DNA of 64,000 nucleotides from an uncultured Paracoccaceae bacterium. Its GTDB lineage: Bacteria; Pseudomonadota; Alphaproteobacteria; Rhodobacterales; Rhodobacteraceae. Location: the NCBI GenBank assembly GCA_947489325.1, contig CANLDA010000011.1, forward strand, positions 62,001-126,000, given 5' to 3'. The notes under the pieces are model-generated. The model ran no database searches. It was not told the DNA's origin and saw only the letters and a list, made by a program, of their open reading frames with translations. Below are positions 27,007 to 35,075 of this stretch, piece after piece (within the stretch, counting starts at the first letter, position 1; every line of letters begins with the position of its first letter). The position numbers and the translations under genes are program-made.

Positions 27007-28179
27007 ATGCGTGCCGATTTGTTGTTGCTTTGCTTTGGGTATGTCCTAAGTCAGTTCTTTCGCGCCTTTCTCGCTGTGCTTGCGCAGGTTCTGGGTGACG
27101 ATATCGGCGTTACGCCAGAGAATCTTGCCACCGCATCAGGGCTTTGGTTTTTAATTTTTGCGGCCATGCAAATTCCTGTAGGGGCAGCTTTGGACCGTGT
27201 TGGCCCACGGCGTACTGCGGCGGTCTTGCTATTTCTTGGCGGTGGCGGTGGTGCGTTGCTGTTTTCGCTGGCCACGAATGCATTTCATATCAACATAGCA
27301 ATGGCGCTGATTGGTATTGGCTGTTCGCCGATCCTGATGGCGAGCTACTATATTTTTGCCCGCAGCTTTCCAGCATCGCAATTTGCGACTTTGGCCGCGG
27401 TGATGTTGGGCGTTGGATCGGTCGGCAATCTGGTGGCATCTTATCCCATGGCTTGGGCGGCAGAGGCCATTGGCTGGCGCATGTCATTGATGGTGTTGGC
27501 CGGGGTTTCCATGATCACTGCGCTGGGGCTTGGAATCATGGTCAAAGACCCACCACGCGTCGAACATGACGAAAAAGGATCCGTTCTGGATTTGCTGAAG
27601 ATGCCGGTCCTATGGGCAATTTTTCCGATCATGCTCGTGGCCTATGCACCAGCAGGTGCGATCCGGGGGCTGTGGCTTGGTCCGTATCTGGGGGATGTCT
27701 TTGGCTGGGGGACAACGGCGATTGGGTCAGCGTCTCTTGTGATGGGGTGCGCCATGATTGCGGGGACATTGATTTATGGCCCGCTGGATCGTCTTTTGGG
27801 TACTCGAAAATGGGTGATATTTGGCGGGAACTTTGCGGCTGCGACCATCTGTATATTCTTGGCCACGCAGGTAGAAGCATCTGCAACCACAGCGATCATT
27901 TGCATGTCTCTTATCGGGTTCTTCGGGGCGACATTTCCAATTATTCTTGCGCATGGGCGCAGCTTTTGCCCACCACACCTGACGGGGCGAGGGGTGACGT
28001 TGCTGAATCTCTTTGGTGTCGGCGGCGTGGGGGTGTTGCAATTTGTGTCGGGGCCTTTGCACAGTTCCTATGCCGCGCAAGACCCAACAACCGGGTATGC
28101 CGTTTTATTTGCCTTTTTCGGGGGCCTGCTGATCTTTGGGCTGGTGATCTACCTTTTCAGTCGCGACAGCATAGAATAA
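27007..28179 (+). CDS. Major facilitator superfamily transporter
   Basis: 390 aa, twelve hydrophobic segments. MFS hallmarks: the loop 2-3 signature ALDRVGPRRTAA and helix 4-5 motif GVGSVGNLVASYPMAW. It most resembles nitrate/oxalate-like or uncharacterised MFS carriers; substrate unknown. I start at the ATG at 27007 because the first helix begins there; an in-frame TTG at 26932 would add a hydrophilic N-terminus. 30 bp before the next glycosyltransferase gene, likely cotranscribed. Confidence 0.87.
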   Translation: MRADLLLLCFGYVLSQFFRAFLAVLAQVLGDDIGVTPENLATASGLWFLIFAAMQIPVGAALDRVGPRRTAAVLLFLGGGGGALLFSLATNAFHINIAMALIGIGCSPILMASYYIFARSFPASQFATLAAVMLGVGSVGNLVASYPMAWAAEAIGWRMSLMVLAGVSMITALGLGIMVKDPPRVEHDEKGSVLDLLKMPVLWAIFPIMLVAYAPAGAIRGLWLGPYLGDVFGWGTTAIGSASLVMGCAMIAGTLIYGPLDRLLGTRKWVIFGGNFAAATICIFLATQVEASATTAIICMSLIGFFGATFPIILAHGRSFCPPHLTGRGVTLLNLFGVGGVGVLQFVSGPLHSSYAAQDPTTGYAVLFAFFGGLLIFGLVIYLFSRDSIE

Positions 28180-28209
28180 CAAAGGCCTAAATCACCGATT
28201 GGAAGCCTC

Positions 28210-29247
28210 TTGTCTGATATCGACGTCATAGCGCCAAACCTTAAACATTCGCTATCTGGTGTCACCACAACCGTGGTGCGACTGGTGCCCATTCAGCAAA
28301 AGATGATCGGGATACGGGCGACGGGGCCGGGATTGCCTGCGGATATTGCGCATATTCGTTTGTGGAAGGTGCCGTTTCTGTCACGTCGCAAGCGCCGAGT
28401 CTGGCATGCACGACGCAATACAGAAATGTTGTTGGGATTGGTGCTCAAACACGTCCTGCGGTGCAATTTCAAATTGCTATTCACGTCGGCTGCGCAGCGC
28501 GATCACAGTGGGTTCACTAAGTGGCTGATTTCCAAGATGGATGCGTTGGTGGCGACCACACCACAGGCAGCGTCGTTCCTAAAGCACCCGTCACGGGTCA
28601 TCATGCATGGCGTGAACACAGAGCTGTTTCAACCGGCTAAGAACAAGATGCCCTTGCGCCAAGAGCTGGACCTACCAGACGGCGTTCTGGTGGGGTGCTT
28701 CGGACGCATCCGTCCGCAAAAAGGCGTTGATCTTTTGGTGGATGCAGCGGTGATATTGCTGCCATCCCGCCCTGATGTGCATGTGGTGTTCACCGGGCGC
28801 ACCGCGCAGGAATTTGAGACGTTTCAGAAAGACCAAGAAGCCAAACTTGCCGCGGCAGGGGTTGCAGACCGCGTGACCTTTCTTGGCGAGCGTCCCTGGG
28901 ATGAGATTGTTAAAACCTATCGCGCGCTTGATCTGTTTGTGGCGCCTGCGCGTCACGAAGGGTTTGGCCTGACCCCACTTGAGGCGATGGCTTCGGGTGT
29001 GCCAGCGGTTGCATGTCACGGTGTTGGCGCGTTTTCAGCGCAGATAAAAGATGGCGAAACCGGACGACTTGCACAAAAAGATGATGCTGCATCACTGACC
29101 GATGTATTGCGCGACATGTTGGATGATCGCGAGAGACTCGCCCAAGCAGGTATTGCAGCGCGTCGCCATGTCGAAGAAAATTTTCGCATTGAAGGCGAGG
29201 CAACAGCCCTTGTTGAGGTCTATCGTGGCCTTCTGAACGCGGATTAG
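28210..29247 (+). CDS. Glycosyltransferase family 4, LpcC-like
   Basis: 345 aa. GT-B fold with CFGRIRPQKGVDLLVDAA (nucleotide-sugar domain start), FLGERPWDEIV and the donor motif APARHEGFGLTPLEAMASG. The opening SDIDVIAPNLKHSLSGVTTT resembles alphaproteobacterial LPS-core mannosyltransferase LpcC, which adds a core sugar at the inner membrane. The start is a TTG (28210) shortly after GGAAG; the next ATG would delete the conserved opening. Distinct from the GT4 enzyme at 1373. Confidence 0.86.
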   Translation: MSDIDVIAPNLKHSLSGVTTTVVRLVPIQQKMIGIRATGPGLPADIAHIRLWKVPFLSRRKRRVWHARRNTEMLLGLVLKHVLRCNFKLLFTSAAQRDHSGFTKWLISKMDALVATTPQAASFLKHPSRVIMHGVNTELFQPAKNKMPLRQELDLPDGVLVGCFGRIRPQKGVDLLVDAAVILLPSRPDVHVVFTGRTAQEFETFQKDQEAKLAAAGVADRVTFLGERPWDEIVKTYRALDLFVAPARHEGFGLTPLEAMASGVPAVACHGVGAFSAQIKDGETGRLAQKDDAASLTDVLRDMLDDRERLAQAGIAARRHVEENFRIEGEATALVEVYRGLLNAD

Positions 29248-29357
29248 GTTGATATCACGACGATTGATGTGCCAAATCACCAGATTGCGACATCATCCCC
29301 CTTTTTTCCTGTTGGAATCAGCGCTAAGTAAGCGCGTCCTGAAACTTGGAGATTAAA

Positions 29358-30380
29358 ATGGGTTATCGCATCGCTGTCGTAGGCGCCACTGGCAATGTGG
29401 GCCGCGAAATGCTGAACATCCTGGCGGAACGCCAGTTCCCCGTTGATGAAATCGTCGCGCTGGCAAGCCGTCGGTCGTTGGGTTCCGAAGTTACCTTTGG
29501 CGATACCACTCTGACCACTAAGGATCTGGATACCTTTGATTTTGCGGGCTGGGATATGGCATTGTTTGCTGTGGGTTCCGAAGCCACAAAAATGTATGCG
29601 CCCAAGGCTGCGGCCGTTGGGTGTGTGGTAATCGACAACTCGTCGCTCTATCGGTACGACCCCGACATTCCGCTGATCGTTCCAGAGGTGAACCCACAAG
29701 CGGTTCACGGCTATGCCAAGAAAAACATCATCGCAAACCCCAACTGTTCCACGGCACAGATGGTTGTTGCGTTGAAGCCTTTGCATGACCGGGCAACAAT
29801 TAAGCGCGTCGTCGTCAGCACCTATCAATCGGTTTCCGGTGCAGGTAAAGAGGGCATTGATGAGCTGTGGGATCAGACCAAATCGATGTACAATCCCACC
29901 GATGACAAGCCAGCCAAGAAGTTTACTAAAGAGATCGCATTTAACGTGATCCCGCATATTGATGTGTTCTTGGATAGTGGTGAAACCAAAGAAGAATGGA
30001 AGATGGTTGCTGAGACGAAAAAAATCGTCGACACGGCTATCAAGGTGACAGCAACTTGTGTGCGTGTGCCTGTTTTTGTTGGTCATTCCGAAGCTGTGAA
30101 TATCGAGTTTGAAGAGTTCCTTGACGAAGACGAAGCGCGTGACATCTTGCGCGAAGCACCCGGCATCATGGTTATCGACAAGCGCGAAGACGGCGGTTAC
30201 GTCACCCCGCGCGAGTGCGTTGGTGATTTTGCCACCTTCATCAGCCGTATCCGTCAGGACAGCACCGTCGAAAATGGCCTGAACCTGTGGTGTGTATCAG
30301 ACAACCTACGTAAAGGCGCTGCGTTGAATGCTGTTCAGATTGCAGAGCTGCTGGGTCGTGAAGTTCTGAAAAAGGGCTAA
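29358..30380 (+). CDS. asd: Aspartate-semialdehyde dehydrogenase
   Basis: 340 aa. NADP-binding GATGNVGREML, catalytic Cys in IIANPNCSTAQMVV, the QSVSGAGKEG loop and C-terminal substrate-site RIRQD with LRKGAALNAVQIAE. Reduces aspartyl phosphate to aspartate semialdehyde, the branch point to lysine/DAP, threonine and methionine. The ATG at 29358 has GGAG 6 bp upstream; an in-frame TTG at 29346 is not used. A strong terminator follows. Confidence 0.96.
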   Translation: MGYRIAVVGATGNVGREMLNILAERQFPVDEIVALASRRSLGSEVTFGDTTLTTKDLDTFDFAGWDMALFAVGSEATKMYAPKAAAVGCVVIDNSSLYRYDPDIPLIVPEVNPQAVHGYAKKNIIANPNCSTAQMVVALKPLHDRATIKRVVVSTYQSVSGAGKEGIDELWDQTKSMYNPTDDKPAKKFTKEIAFNVIPHIDVFLDSGETKEEWKMVAETKKIVDTAIKVTATCVRVPVFVGHSEAVNIEFEEFLDEDEARDILREAPGIMVIDKREDGGYVTPRECVGDFATFISRIRQDSTVENGLNLWCVSDNLRKGAALNAVQIAELLGREVLKKG

Positions 30381-30401
30381 GGCCTGTATAAAGTTGTGAA
30401 C

Positions 30402-30425
30402 ATGGGGGCTGCGGCCCCCATTTTT
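30402..30425 (+). terminator. Rho-independent terminator after asd
   Basis: Perfect 8-bp stem ATGGGGGC/GCCCCCAT (30402-30409 with 30414-30421), TGCG loop, followed by TTTTTG. Confidence 0.9.
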
Positions 30426-30536
30426 GTGCCCTAAGGTTGCAAAATCTCAGTATTGTCGCCTCTGCGGACAATTTTTGACACATTTGAATTGGATTTTAGG
30501 ATCACGTTATTGGGGATAACGTTTGGAGATCGCTAT

Positions 30537-30683
30537 ATGTTTCAATTTCTATGGAAGTCCCGCGCTGCTGAGACGGTGACCTTCTTCTTTCCTTCAAAAC
30601 TCGCGGCCAAAGCGCGCCGCCGCCGTTTGCGTGCGTTACTTGCTGCGCGTGAAAAGGGTGAGGCAAATATCTTTAGCGATTAA
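30537..30683 (+). CDS. Small hypothetical protein
   Basis: 48 aa, beginning MFQFLWKSRAAETVTFFF and with a basic middle KARRRRLRALLAAREKG. GGAG at 30524-30527 is 9 bp before the ATG, which supports translation. The frame stays open upstream to 30453 without a ribosome site. Not recognised; the Arg-rich segment could bind nucleic acid or membrane phospholipid. Followed by alternative hairpins at 30690-30765. Confidence 0.5.
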   Translation: MFQFLWKSRAAETVTFFFPSKLAAKARRRRLRALLAAREKGEANIFSD

Positions 30684-30689
30684 GATATT

Positions 30690-30765
30690 TCTGGTTTTCA
30701 CACACCTCTACATTCCGAAAAAGAATATGCGCTTTGAGAAAACCAATACCTCTGGTTTTCTCAAA
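30690..30765. repeat. Repeated 10-mer and mutually exclusive hairpins
   Basis: TCTGGTTTTC occurs at 30690-30699 and 30751-30760. GAAAACCA (30738-30745) can pair with either copy. The downstream pairing extends to a perfect 13-bp stem (30733-30745 with 30753-30765, 7-nt loop). Neither strand has a T-run, so a standard terminator is unlikely; a switch-like or RNase-protecting hairpin in the 3' region of the small gene is possible. Confidence 0.7.
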
Positions 30766-30791
30766 ATCTCGTGTTGATCAGCGGCCCCCAA

Positions 30792-31448
30792 TTAAGGGAC
30801 CAGAGGCTGGAACTTCTGAGTGTCAGGGTCGAAGAATTCTACGCCGCCTTCACCAATGTCATTCCACAATCCATGCAACGTCAGATCGCCAGCATCCACG
30901 CGTTCTTTGACAAAAGGAAAGCTCATCAGGTTTTCCAATGACACCAGAACGGCTTGTTTTTCAAAGGCACGTGCCTGATCCTGTGTGTCCTTGATGTCTG
31001 ATACGCTGTCAAAGCGGGGGCGCAGGATGTCCATCCAGCGTCCGACAAAGCTTTCTTTGGTTTCCAGCTGTGGCGCGTTGCCTTTGCACATGTCAATGCA
31101 GCCCTGCACACCACCACATTGCGAATGTCCCATGACGATGACGTGCGCCACCTTCAAAGCGGTTACAGCGTATTCCACAGCGGCACTGGTGCCGTGGTGA
31201 TCACCATCTGGTTCATATGGGGGGACAAGGTTCGCAATATTGCGGTGAATAAAAAATTCACCCTGATCGGCGCCGAAAATCGCAGTGACATGCACACGGC
31301 TGTCACAACAGGAAATCACCATCGCCCTTGGATGCTGTCCCTGATCAACCAGATGCCGATACCAAGACCGATTTTGTTGATAGGTTGTTGCTTTCCATCC
31401 TTGATAACGCTGGATGAGATAAGATGGCAAAGGCTTGATGTGATCCAT
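30792..31448 (-). CDS. Beta-class carbonic anhydrase
   Basis: 218 aa. Zinc site: Cys47 and the Asp-Arg dyad in SCCDSRV, then His and Cys in GHSQCGGV (about residues 107-112). Reversibly hydrates CO2, supplying bicarbonate for carboxylases such as acetyl-CoA carboxylase and carbamoyl-phosphate synthetase, both encoded in this window. No signal peptide, so cytoplasmic. The ATG is 147 bp from the divergent HPt-like gene. Confidence 0.94.
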   Translation of the reverse strand: MDHIKPLPSYLIQRYQGWKATTYQQNRSWYRHLVDQGQHPRAMVISCCDSRVHVTAIFGADQGEFFIHRNIANLVPPYEPDGDHHGTSAAVEYAVTALKVAHVIVMGHSQCGGVQGCIDMCKGNAPQLETKESFVGRWMDILRPRFDSVSDIKDTQDQARAFEKQAVLVSLENLMSFPFVKERVDAGDLTLHGLWNDIGEGGVEFFDPDTQKFQPLVP

Positions 31449-31473
31449 TGTCGCTCTCTTGTTCTGGCTTGGT

Positions 31474-31501
31474 TTGACTAGATAGCCACAAATTGTAGAT
31501 A
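31474..31501 (+). promoter_or_regulatory. Possible sigma-70 promoter for the HPt-like gene
   Basis: TTGACT at 31474-31479 and TAGATA at 31496-31501 are 16 bp apart, in the divergent region between carbonic anhydrase and the gene at 31596. The -35 is good, the -10 only half-matching. Confidence 0.35.
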
Positions 31502-31595
31502 TTTCGAGAGAAAAGATGATCGCACCTCAACCATTTGAGAAGGATTTGCGACGATTCTGACAGCGCTGTGGGAGCAAATATAAGAGGGTGAGTTC

Positions 31596-31976
31596 GTGGA
31601 TCGTCTCTGCGTTTTAAATTTAGATGAAGCTGTCTTGGTGGATCGCGGTCAAATTGCGCAGTTATATGCGCAGCTTGGTGAAAGTGGTGCGGAAAATGTC
31701 GTGTGTCGCGCGATGGAAGAATTGGCCATCCGATTGGCACATTCTGAATGTCTGTATCGTGAAGAAAAAATTGTCGAAATGCGAAAATGCGTGCGCTCCA
31801 TGCGTGCGATTGCCGAACAGATCGGCATGCAAACCTTGGCAGGGGTCGCCAAGGATGTGGTCAATTGCATTGATATGAATGATCAGAATGCACTGGCCGC
31901 AACATTGGCGCGTCTGTTGCGGATAGGAGAGCAATCTTTGACTGAGATCTGGGATTTGCAGGATTTGTCGATATAG
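31596..31976 (+). CDS. HPt-like helical protein lacking the phospho-histidine
   Basis: 126 aa, all-helical. The segment IVEMRKCVRSMRAIAEQIGMQTLAGVAKDV (split here for reading as IVEMRKCVRSMRAIAEQ and IGMQTLAGVAKDV) follows the helix pattern of histidine phosphotransfer domains, but the position where HxLKG would sit carries CVRSM, with no histidine. It may be a decoy or structural partner of a two-component protein. GTG start at 31596, with GAGGG about 7 bp upstream. Function not established; the HPt resemblance is from helix pattern only. Confidence 0.55.
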   Translation: MDRLCVLNLDEAVLVDRGQIAQLYAQLGESGAENVVCRAMEELAIRLAHSECLYREEKIVEMRKCVRSMRAIAEQIGMQTLAGVAKDVVNCIDMNDQNALAATLARLLRIGEQSLTEIWDLQDLSI

Positions 31977-32044
31977 GGCCTTACCCCTATGCAACAAAGC
32001 CGCATTCGCTCCGGAATACGTCCCCCACGAAGACGCCATAGTTG

Positions 32045-32064
32045 TGCCATGCATAGGCATGGCA
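32045..32064 (+). other. Small perfect hairpin in the 31977-32154 gap
   Basis: TGCCATGC/GCATGGCA (8 bp, loop ATAG) without a T-run. Nothing else is evident in this 178-bp gap apart from the AGGAG ribosome site before the gene at 32155. Confidence 0.5.
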
Positions 32065-32154
32065 ACGGTCACTCTGATGGCTGGGATTGACGGCATATGC
32101 GTTTGCAGCAAAGACTGTGCCTTGATTGATGCGCTCGCATAAGCAGGAGAATCT

Positions 32155-33003
32155 ATGGATCGCCGACTGACACCGGCCAACAGTCGTGTGGCTGCCGCTT
32201 CACTAAAGGGAAAAATTAGTCGTCCAGCTTATGTTCAGGGCGATTTACAGCAGATCGCGTGGCCGTTGGTGGATTTACTGGCTGCGCCCGAGGGCGCACG
32301 TGATAGACAGTTGGTCTGTGGAGATGCTGTTCATGTCTATGATCAACAGGATGGTTGGGCATTTGTGCAATCAGATAAGGACGGCTATGTCGGATATATT
32401 CAGCAGTCCGCGCTTGGTCCTTGGGCGCAGGCCACACATTGGGTCAACGCGCGCGCCACGCATGTTTATAAGAATGCAGATTTCAAATCACACGATGTCT
32501 TACGATTGAGTTTCGGCAGCTTTCTGCGGGTGACAGAGATCATAAATGGCTTTGCGCAATGTGATCAGGGGTTTGTTCCTGTGGTCCATCTGACGCCTCT
32601 TTCGACGACCTGCAAAGATCCGGCGTCAGTTGCAGAGCTCTTCATAGGGACGCCTTATCTTTGGGGCGGAAACAGCCATACAGGCATTGATTGTTCCGGC
32701 CTGGTGCAAGCGGCTTGTCTGGCCTGTGGTATGAGATGCCCTGCTGATAGTGATATGCAACAAAGCGATTTGGGTGTTGATGTGTTGGATCAGGAAAATT
32801 TGCAGCGCAACGATGTGTTGTTTTGGAAAGGCCATGTCGCGCTCGCCGTAGATGCAGAGCGTATCATTCATGCAAATGCCCACCATATGGCCGTTGTCTA
32901 TGAAAATACCGAGGCGGCCATTGCGCGCATAGAACAACAGGGGGATGGGTCGGTGTTGCGCCGTGCCCGCCTGAGAGCAGAGGATTACAAAGATGACCAA
33001 TGA
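32155..33003 (+). CDS. NlpC/P60 (C40) peptidase with SH3-like domains
   Basis: 282 aa. Two bacterial SH3-like domains (about residues 45-90 and 95-145) precede an NlpC/P60 domain: TPYLWGGNSHTGIDCSGLVQ with catalytic Cys180, KGHVALA with the His, and IIHANAHHMAV. Such enzymes cut the gamma-D-Glu-DAP bond of peptidoglycan peptides, here likely for muropeptide recycling, since no signal peptide is seen. AGGAG precedes the ATG. Overlaps the agmatinase gene by 11 nt. Confidence 0.92.
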   Translation: MDRRLTPANSRVAAASLKGKISRPAYVQGDLQQIAWPLVDLLAAPEGARDRQLVCGDAVHVYDQQDGWAFVQSDKDGYVGYIQQSALGPWAQATHWVNARATHVYKNADFKSHDVLRLSFGSFLRVTEIINGFAQCDQGFVPVVHLTPLSTTCKDPASVAELFIGTPYLWGGNSHTGIDCSGLVQAACLACGMRCPADSDMQQSDLGVDVLDQENLQRNDVLFWKGHVALAVDAERIIHANAHHMAVVYENTEAAIARIEQQGDGSVLRRARLRAEDYKDDQ

Positions 33004-33958
33004 GTTTTTTACGCCGGTTTCGGGGATGGAATTGCCCCGTTTTGCCGGGGTGCCCACCTTTATGCGGCTGCCTGTTGTGGGATTGGAAGACGCACGCCTG
33101 CCCGAAGTCGATGTGGGTATTATCGGTGTCCCATGGGACAGCGGGACCACCAATCGCCCGGGGCCACGTCATGGGCCACGGCAATTACGTGATGCCTCTA
33201 CCATGATGCGGGCCCAGAACGGGGCGACCGGTGTGCGCCCGTTTGAGTTGGTTAATTGTGCCGACCTTGGGGATGTAGGCCCCAACCCCACGGATATTCT
33301 GGACAGTATGGAACGGATCACTGCGTTTTACAGCGCTGCGATAAGGGCAGGGGTGACCCCGTTGACCGCGGGAGGGGATCACCTGAGCTCCCTGCCCATC
33401 CTGCGGGCTGTGGCCAAGGATGATCCTGTGGGCATGATCCATTTTGACAGTCACACCGATCTGTTTGATACGTATTTTGGGGGAACAAAATTCACCCATG
33501 GCACCCCTTTTCGCCGCGCAGTTGAGGAAGGGTTGCTTGATCCTGAAAAGGTTGTGCAAATTGGTATTCGAGGCACCGCTTATGACAGTGAAGATCTTGA
33601 TTTCGCCAAAGCAGTGGGCATTCGGATCATCCGTATCGAAGAATTTTTTGAGCGTGGCATTCCCGATGTAATGGCCGAAGCGCGCGATATTGTCGGGGCG
33701 GACCCAACGTACATCTCCTATGACATTGATTTTGTAGATCCTACCTTTGCGCCCGGCACAGGCACGCCTGAGGTTGGTGGCCCTAATTCCTTTCAGGCTA
33801 TTCAAGTGGTGCGTGAATTGGATGGTGTGAACATCGTTGGTGCGGACATGGTAGAAGTCTCTCCACCGTTTGACAGTTCAGGCGGCACGGCCTTTCTTGG
33901 GGTGTCGATCATGTTCGAATTGCTGTGCGTGATGGCGAAACGTCTCGCGTCAGCGTAA
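32993..33958 (+). CDS. speB: Agmatinase/ureohydrolase-family protein
   Basis: 321 aa. Ureohydrolase fold with the binuclear manganese motifs: GGDHLSSLP, MIHFDSHTDLFD, SYDIDFVDPTFAPGTGTPE and a late EVSPPFD. FDSHTD has Ser where most members have Ala (DAHxD). Releases urea from agmatine or a related guanidino acid (guanidinobutyrate is an alternative); substrate cannot be decided from sequence, so the symbol is provisional. Start ATG lies inside the end of the NlpC gene, suggesting coupled translation. Confidence 0.87.
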   Translation: MTNEFFTPVSGMELPRFAGVPTFMRLPVVGLEDARLPEVDVGIIGVPWDSGTTNRPGPRHGPRQLRDASTMMRAQNGATGVRPFELVNCADLGDVGPNPTDILDSMERITAFYSAAIRAGVTPLTAGGDHLSSLPILRAVAKDDPVGMIHFDSHTDLFDTYFGGTKFTHGTPFRRAVEEGLLDPEKVVQIGIRGTAYDSEDLDFAKAVGIRIIRIEEFFERGIPDVMAEARDIVGADPTYISYDIDFVDPTFAPGTGTPEVGGPNSFQAIQVVRELDGVNIVGADMVEVSPPFDSSGGTAFLGVSIMFELLCVMAKRLASA

Positions 33959-33967
33959 GGAGTGCCG

Positions 33968-34978
33968 TTATTTTCGTAACACCCGGTCGGTTAGGTTCTG
34001 CCGCCGGGAAATAATGTCCTTGAGCAGCGATTGCTGCTCGGGGGCGCCATTGATCACGGTTTCCAACTCATCTAATCTATTGGAGGCGATCAATTGCAGA
34101 ATATCCTCGCGGGGCGTGCCATTGTCATGCCGGGGAAAGGATGCAACCGGTTGTATCAGCTCACTTTTGTTTTCTGGAACGAGGTTACGTAATTGTGCGT
34201 GGGGCAGGTCACATTCCACAAAAGTGTAAATCCCCACTCCCTTGGCAGGCAGGGCATAGGTGCATAGAACACATTCCCCGGTAGAGGAAAGTGCTGCGCG
34301 AATGGCGGGGCCATCTTGTTGCACGCGGTCCAATGTGCCTTCGCCGTCAGACCAGTTAAACAAGCGCCTTGTGATGAAATTATACAGCCGCTTTCCAGTC
34401 TGTTTCCAAAGGCGCGCCGGAAGTGATTTTCTGGCCAGCATTCTTTTTTCTGATGGTGTCAGCAGGTGTTTTGCATAGGCGCGCTTTTGTTTGAGAAGAT
34501 GACGCAAATCTTCACGCGCCATGAGGCGAAAAATCAGGCCGCGCCGACGATGGACGCTTGCCAGTTGAAAATCGATGACAGCCGCGCGCCCGTCCGGGGT
34601 CATCAACCAATTCTGTGGTTTTGCGACATCATTATGCGTAACCCCCTGACGGCGCATTTCGCGCAACAGGCGTTTGGCGTCTTGGTACCATTCCGCATGA
34701 TCTGGTTTGGACAATTGCAGCGGTGTTCCAAGTGTCCAATCACGTAACAGCCCTTCATCATCGACACGTAACAACTCGGGTGTGCCTTCTATTCCGTGAA
34801 CCGCGCGCAAGCCACGAATTTCACGACGCGCCAGAAACCACGCAATGGAACGCGTATACCAAGGCAATGTATCCAGCTTGCGCAGCACGACCTTTCGGTC
34901 AGGGTGTTCGACCAGATGTCCGGAAATGGTTTCGGAAAATTCGTCTCGTTTCAGAATCGTTTCCGGTACGAAGGTCAT
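33968..34978 (-). CDS. Protein-kinase-like (RIO/Kdo-kinase type) protein with extra C-terminal domain
   Basis: 336 aa. Residues 28-200 are a kinase-like fold: Arg/Lys33-34 in VVLRKLD, catalytic HNDVAKPQNW (Asp117) and metal-binding DFQLA (Asp136), as in RIO kinases and LPS-Kdo kinases. The last 110 residues (VLCTYALPAKGVGIYTFVE, and later SFPRHDNGTPREDILQLIA) look like the C-terminal subdomain of acyl-CoA/AMP ligases; this is my reading and unverified. Substrate unknown. Minus strand; convergent with the agmatinase (9 bp). Confidence 0.7.
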   Translation of the reverse strand: MTFVPETILKRDEFSETISGHLVEHPDRKVVLRKLDTLPWYTRSIAWFLARREIRGLRAVHGIEGTPELLRVDDEGLLRDWTLGTPLQLSKPDHAEWYQDAKRLLREMRRQGVTHNDVAKPQNWLMTPDGRAAVIDFQLASVHRRRGLIFRLMAREDLRHLLKQKRAYAKHLLTPSEKRMLARKSLPARLWKQTGKRLYNFITRRLFNWSDGEGTLDRVQQDGPAIRAALSSTGECVLCTYALPAKGVGIYTFVECDLPHAQLRNLVPENKSELIQPVASFPRHDNGTPREDILQLIASNRLDELETVINGAPEQQSLLKDIISRRQNLTDRVLRK

Positions 34979-35013
34979 ATGTGTGGCGTGGTCTGAAATG
35001 ACAGTGCTCCAAC

Positions 35014-35043
35014 AAAAAACGTCCAGAGCTTTTGTAGCTCTGG
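35014..35043 (-). terminator. Rho-independent terminator of the aldehyde dehydrogenase gene
   Basis: Read on the minus strand: perfect 8-bp stem CCAGAGCT/AGCTCTGG (35043-35036 with 35030-35023), 5-nt loop, then ACG and TTTTTT. It follows the ALDH stop at 35076, so the kinase-like gene downstream is probably a separate transcription unit. Confidence 0.88.
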
Positions 35044-35075
35044 TCGCTGTGTAGGTCCATCAGATTTCTGGCGAT

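Noticed and set aside
32155-33003. Exported NlpC/P60 endopeptidase
   Set aside because: The N-terminus (MDRRLTPANS) is hydrophilic and shows no signal peptide, so a cytoplasmic recycling enzyme is favoured.
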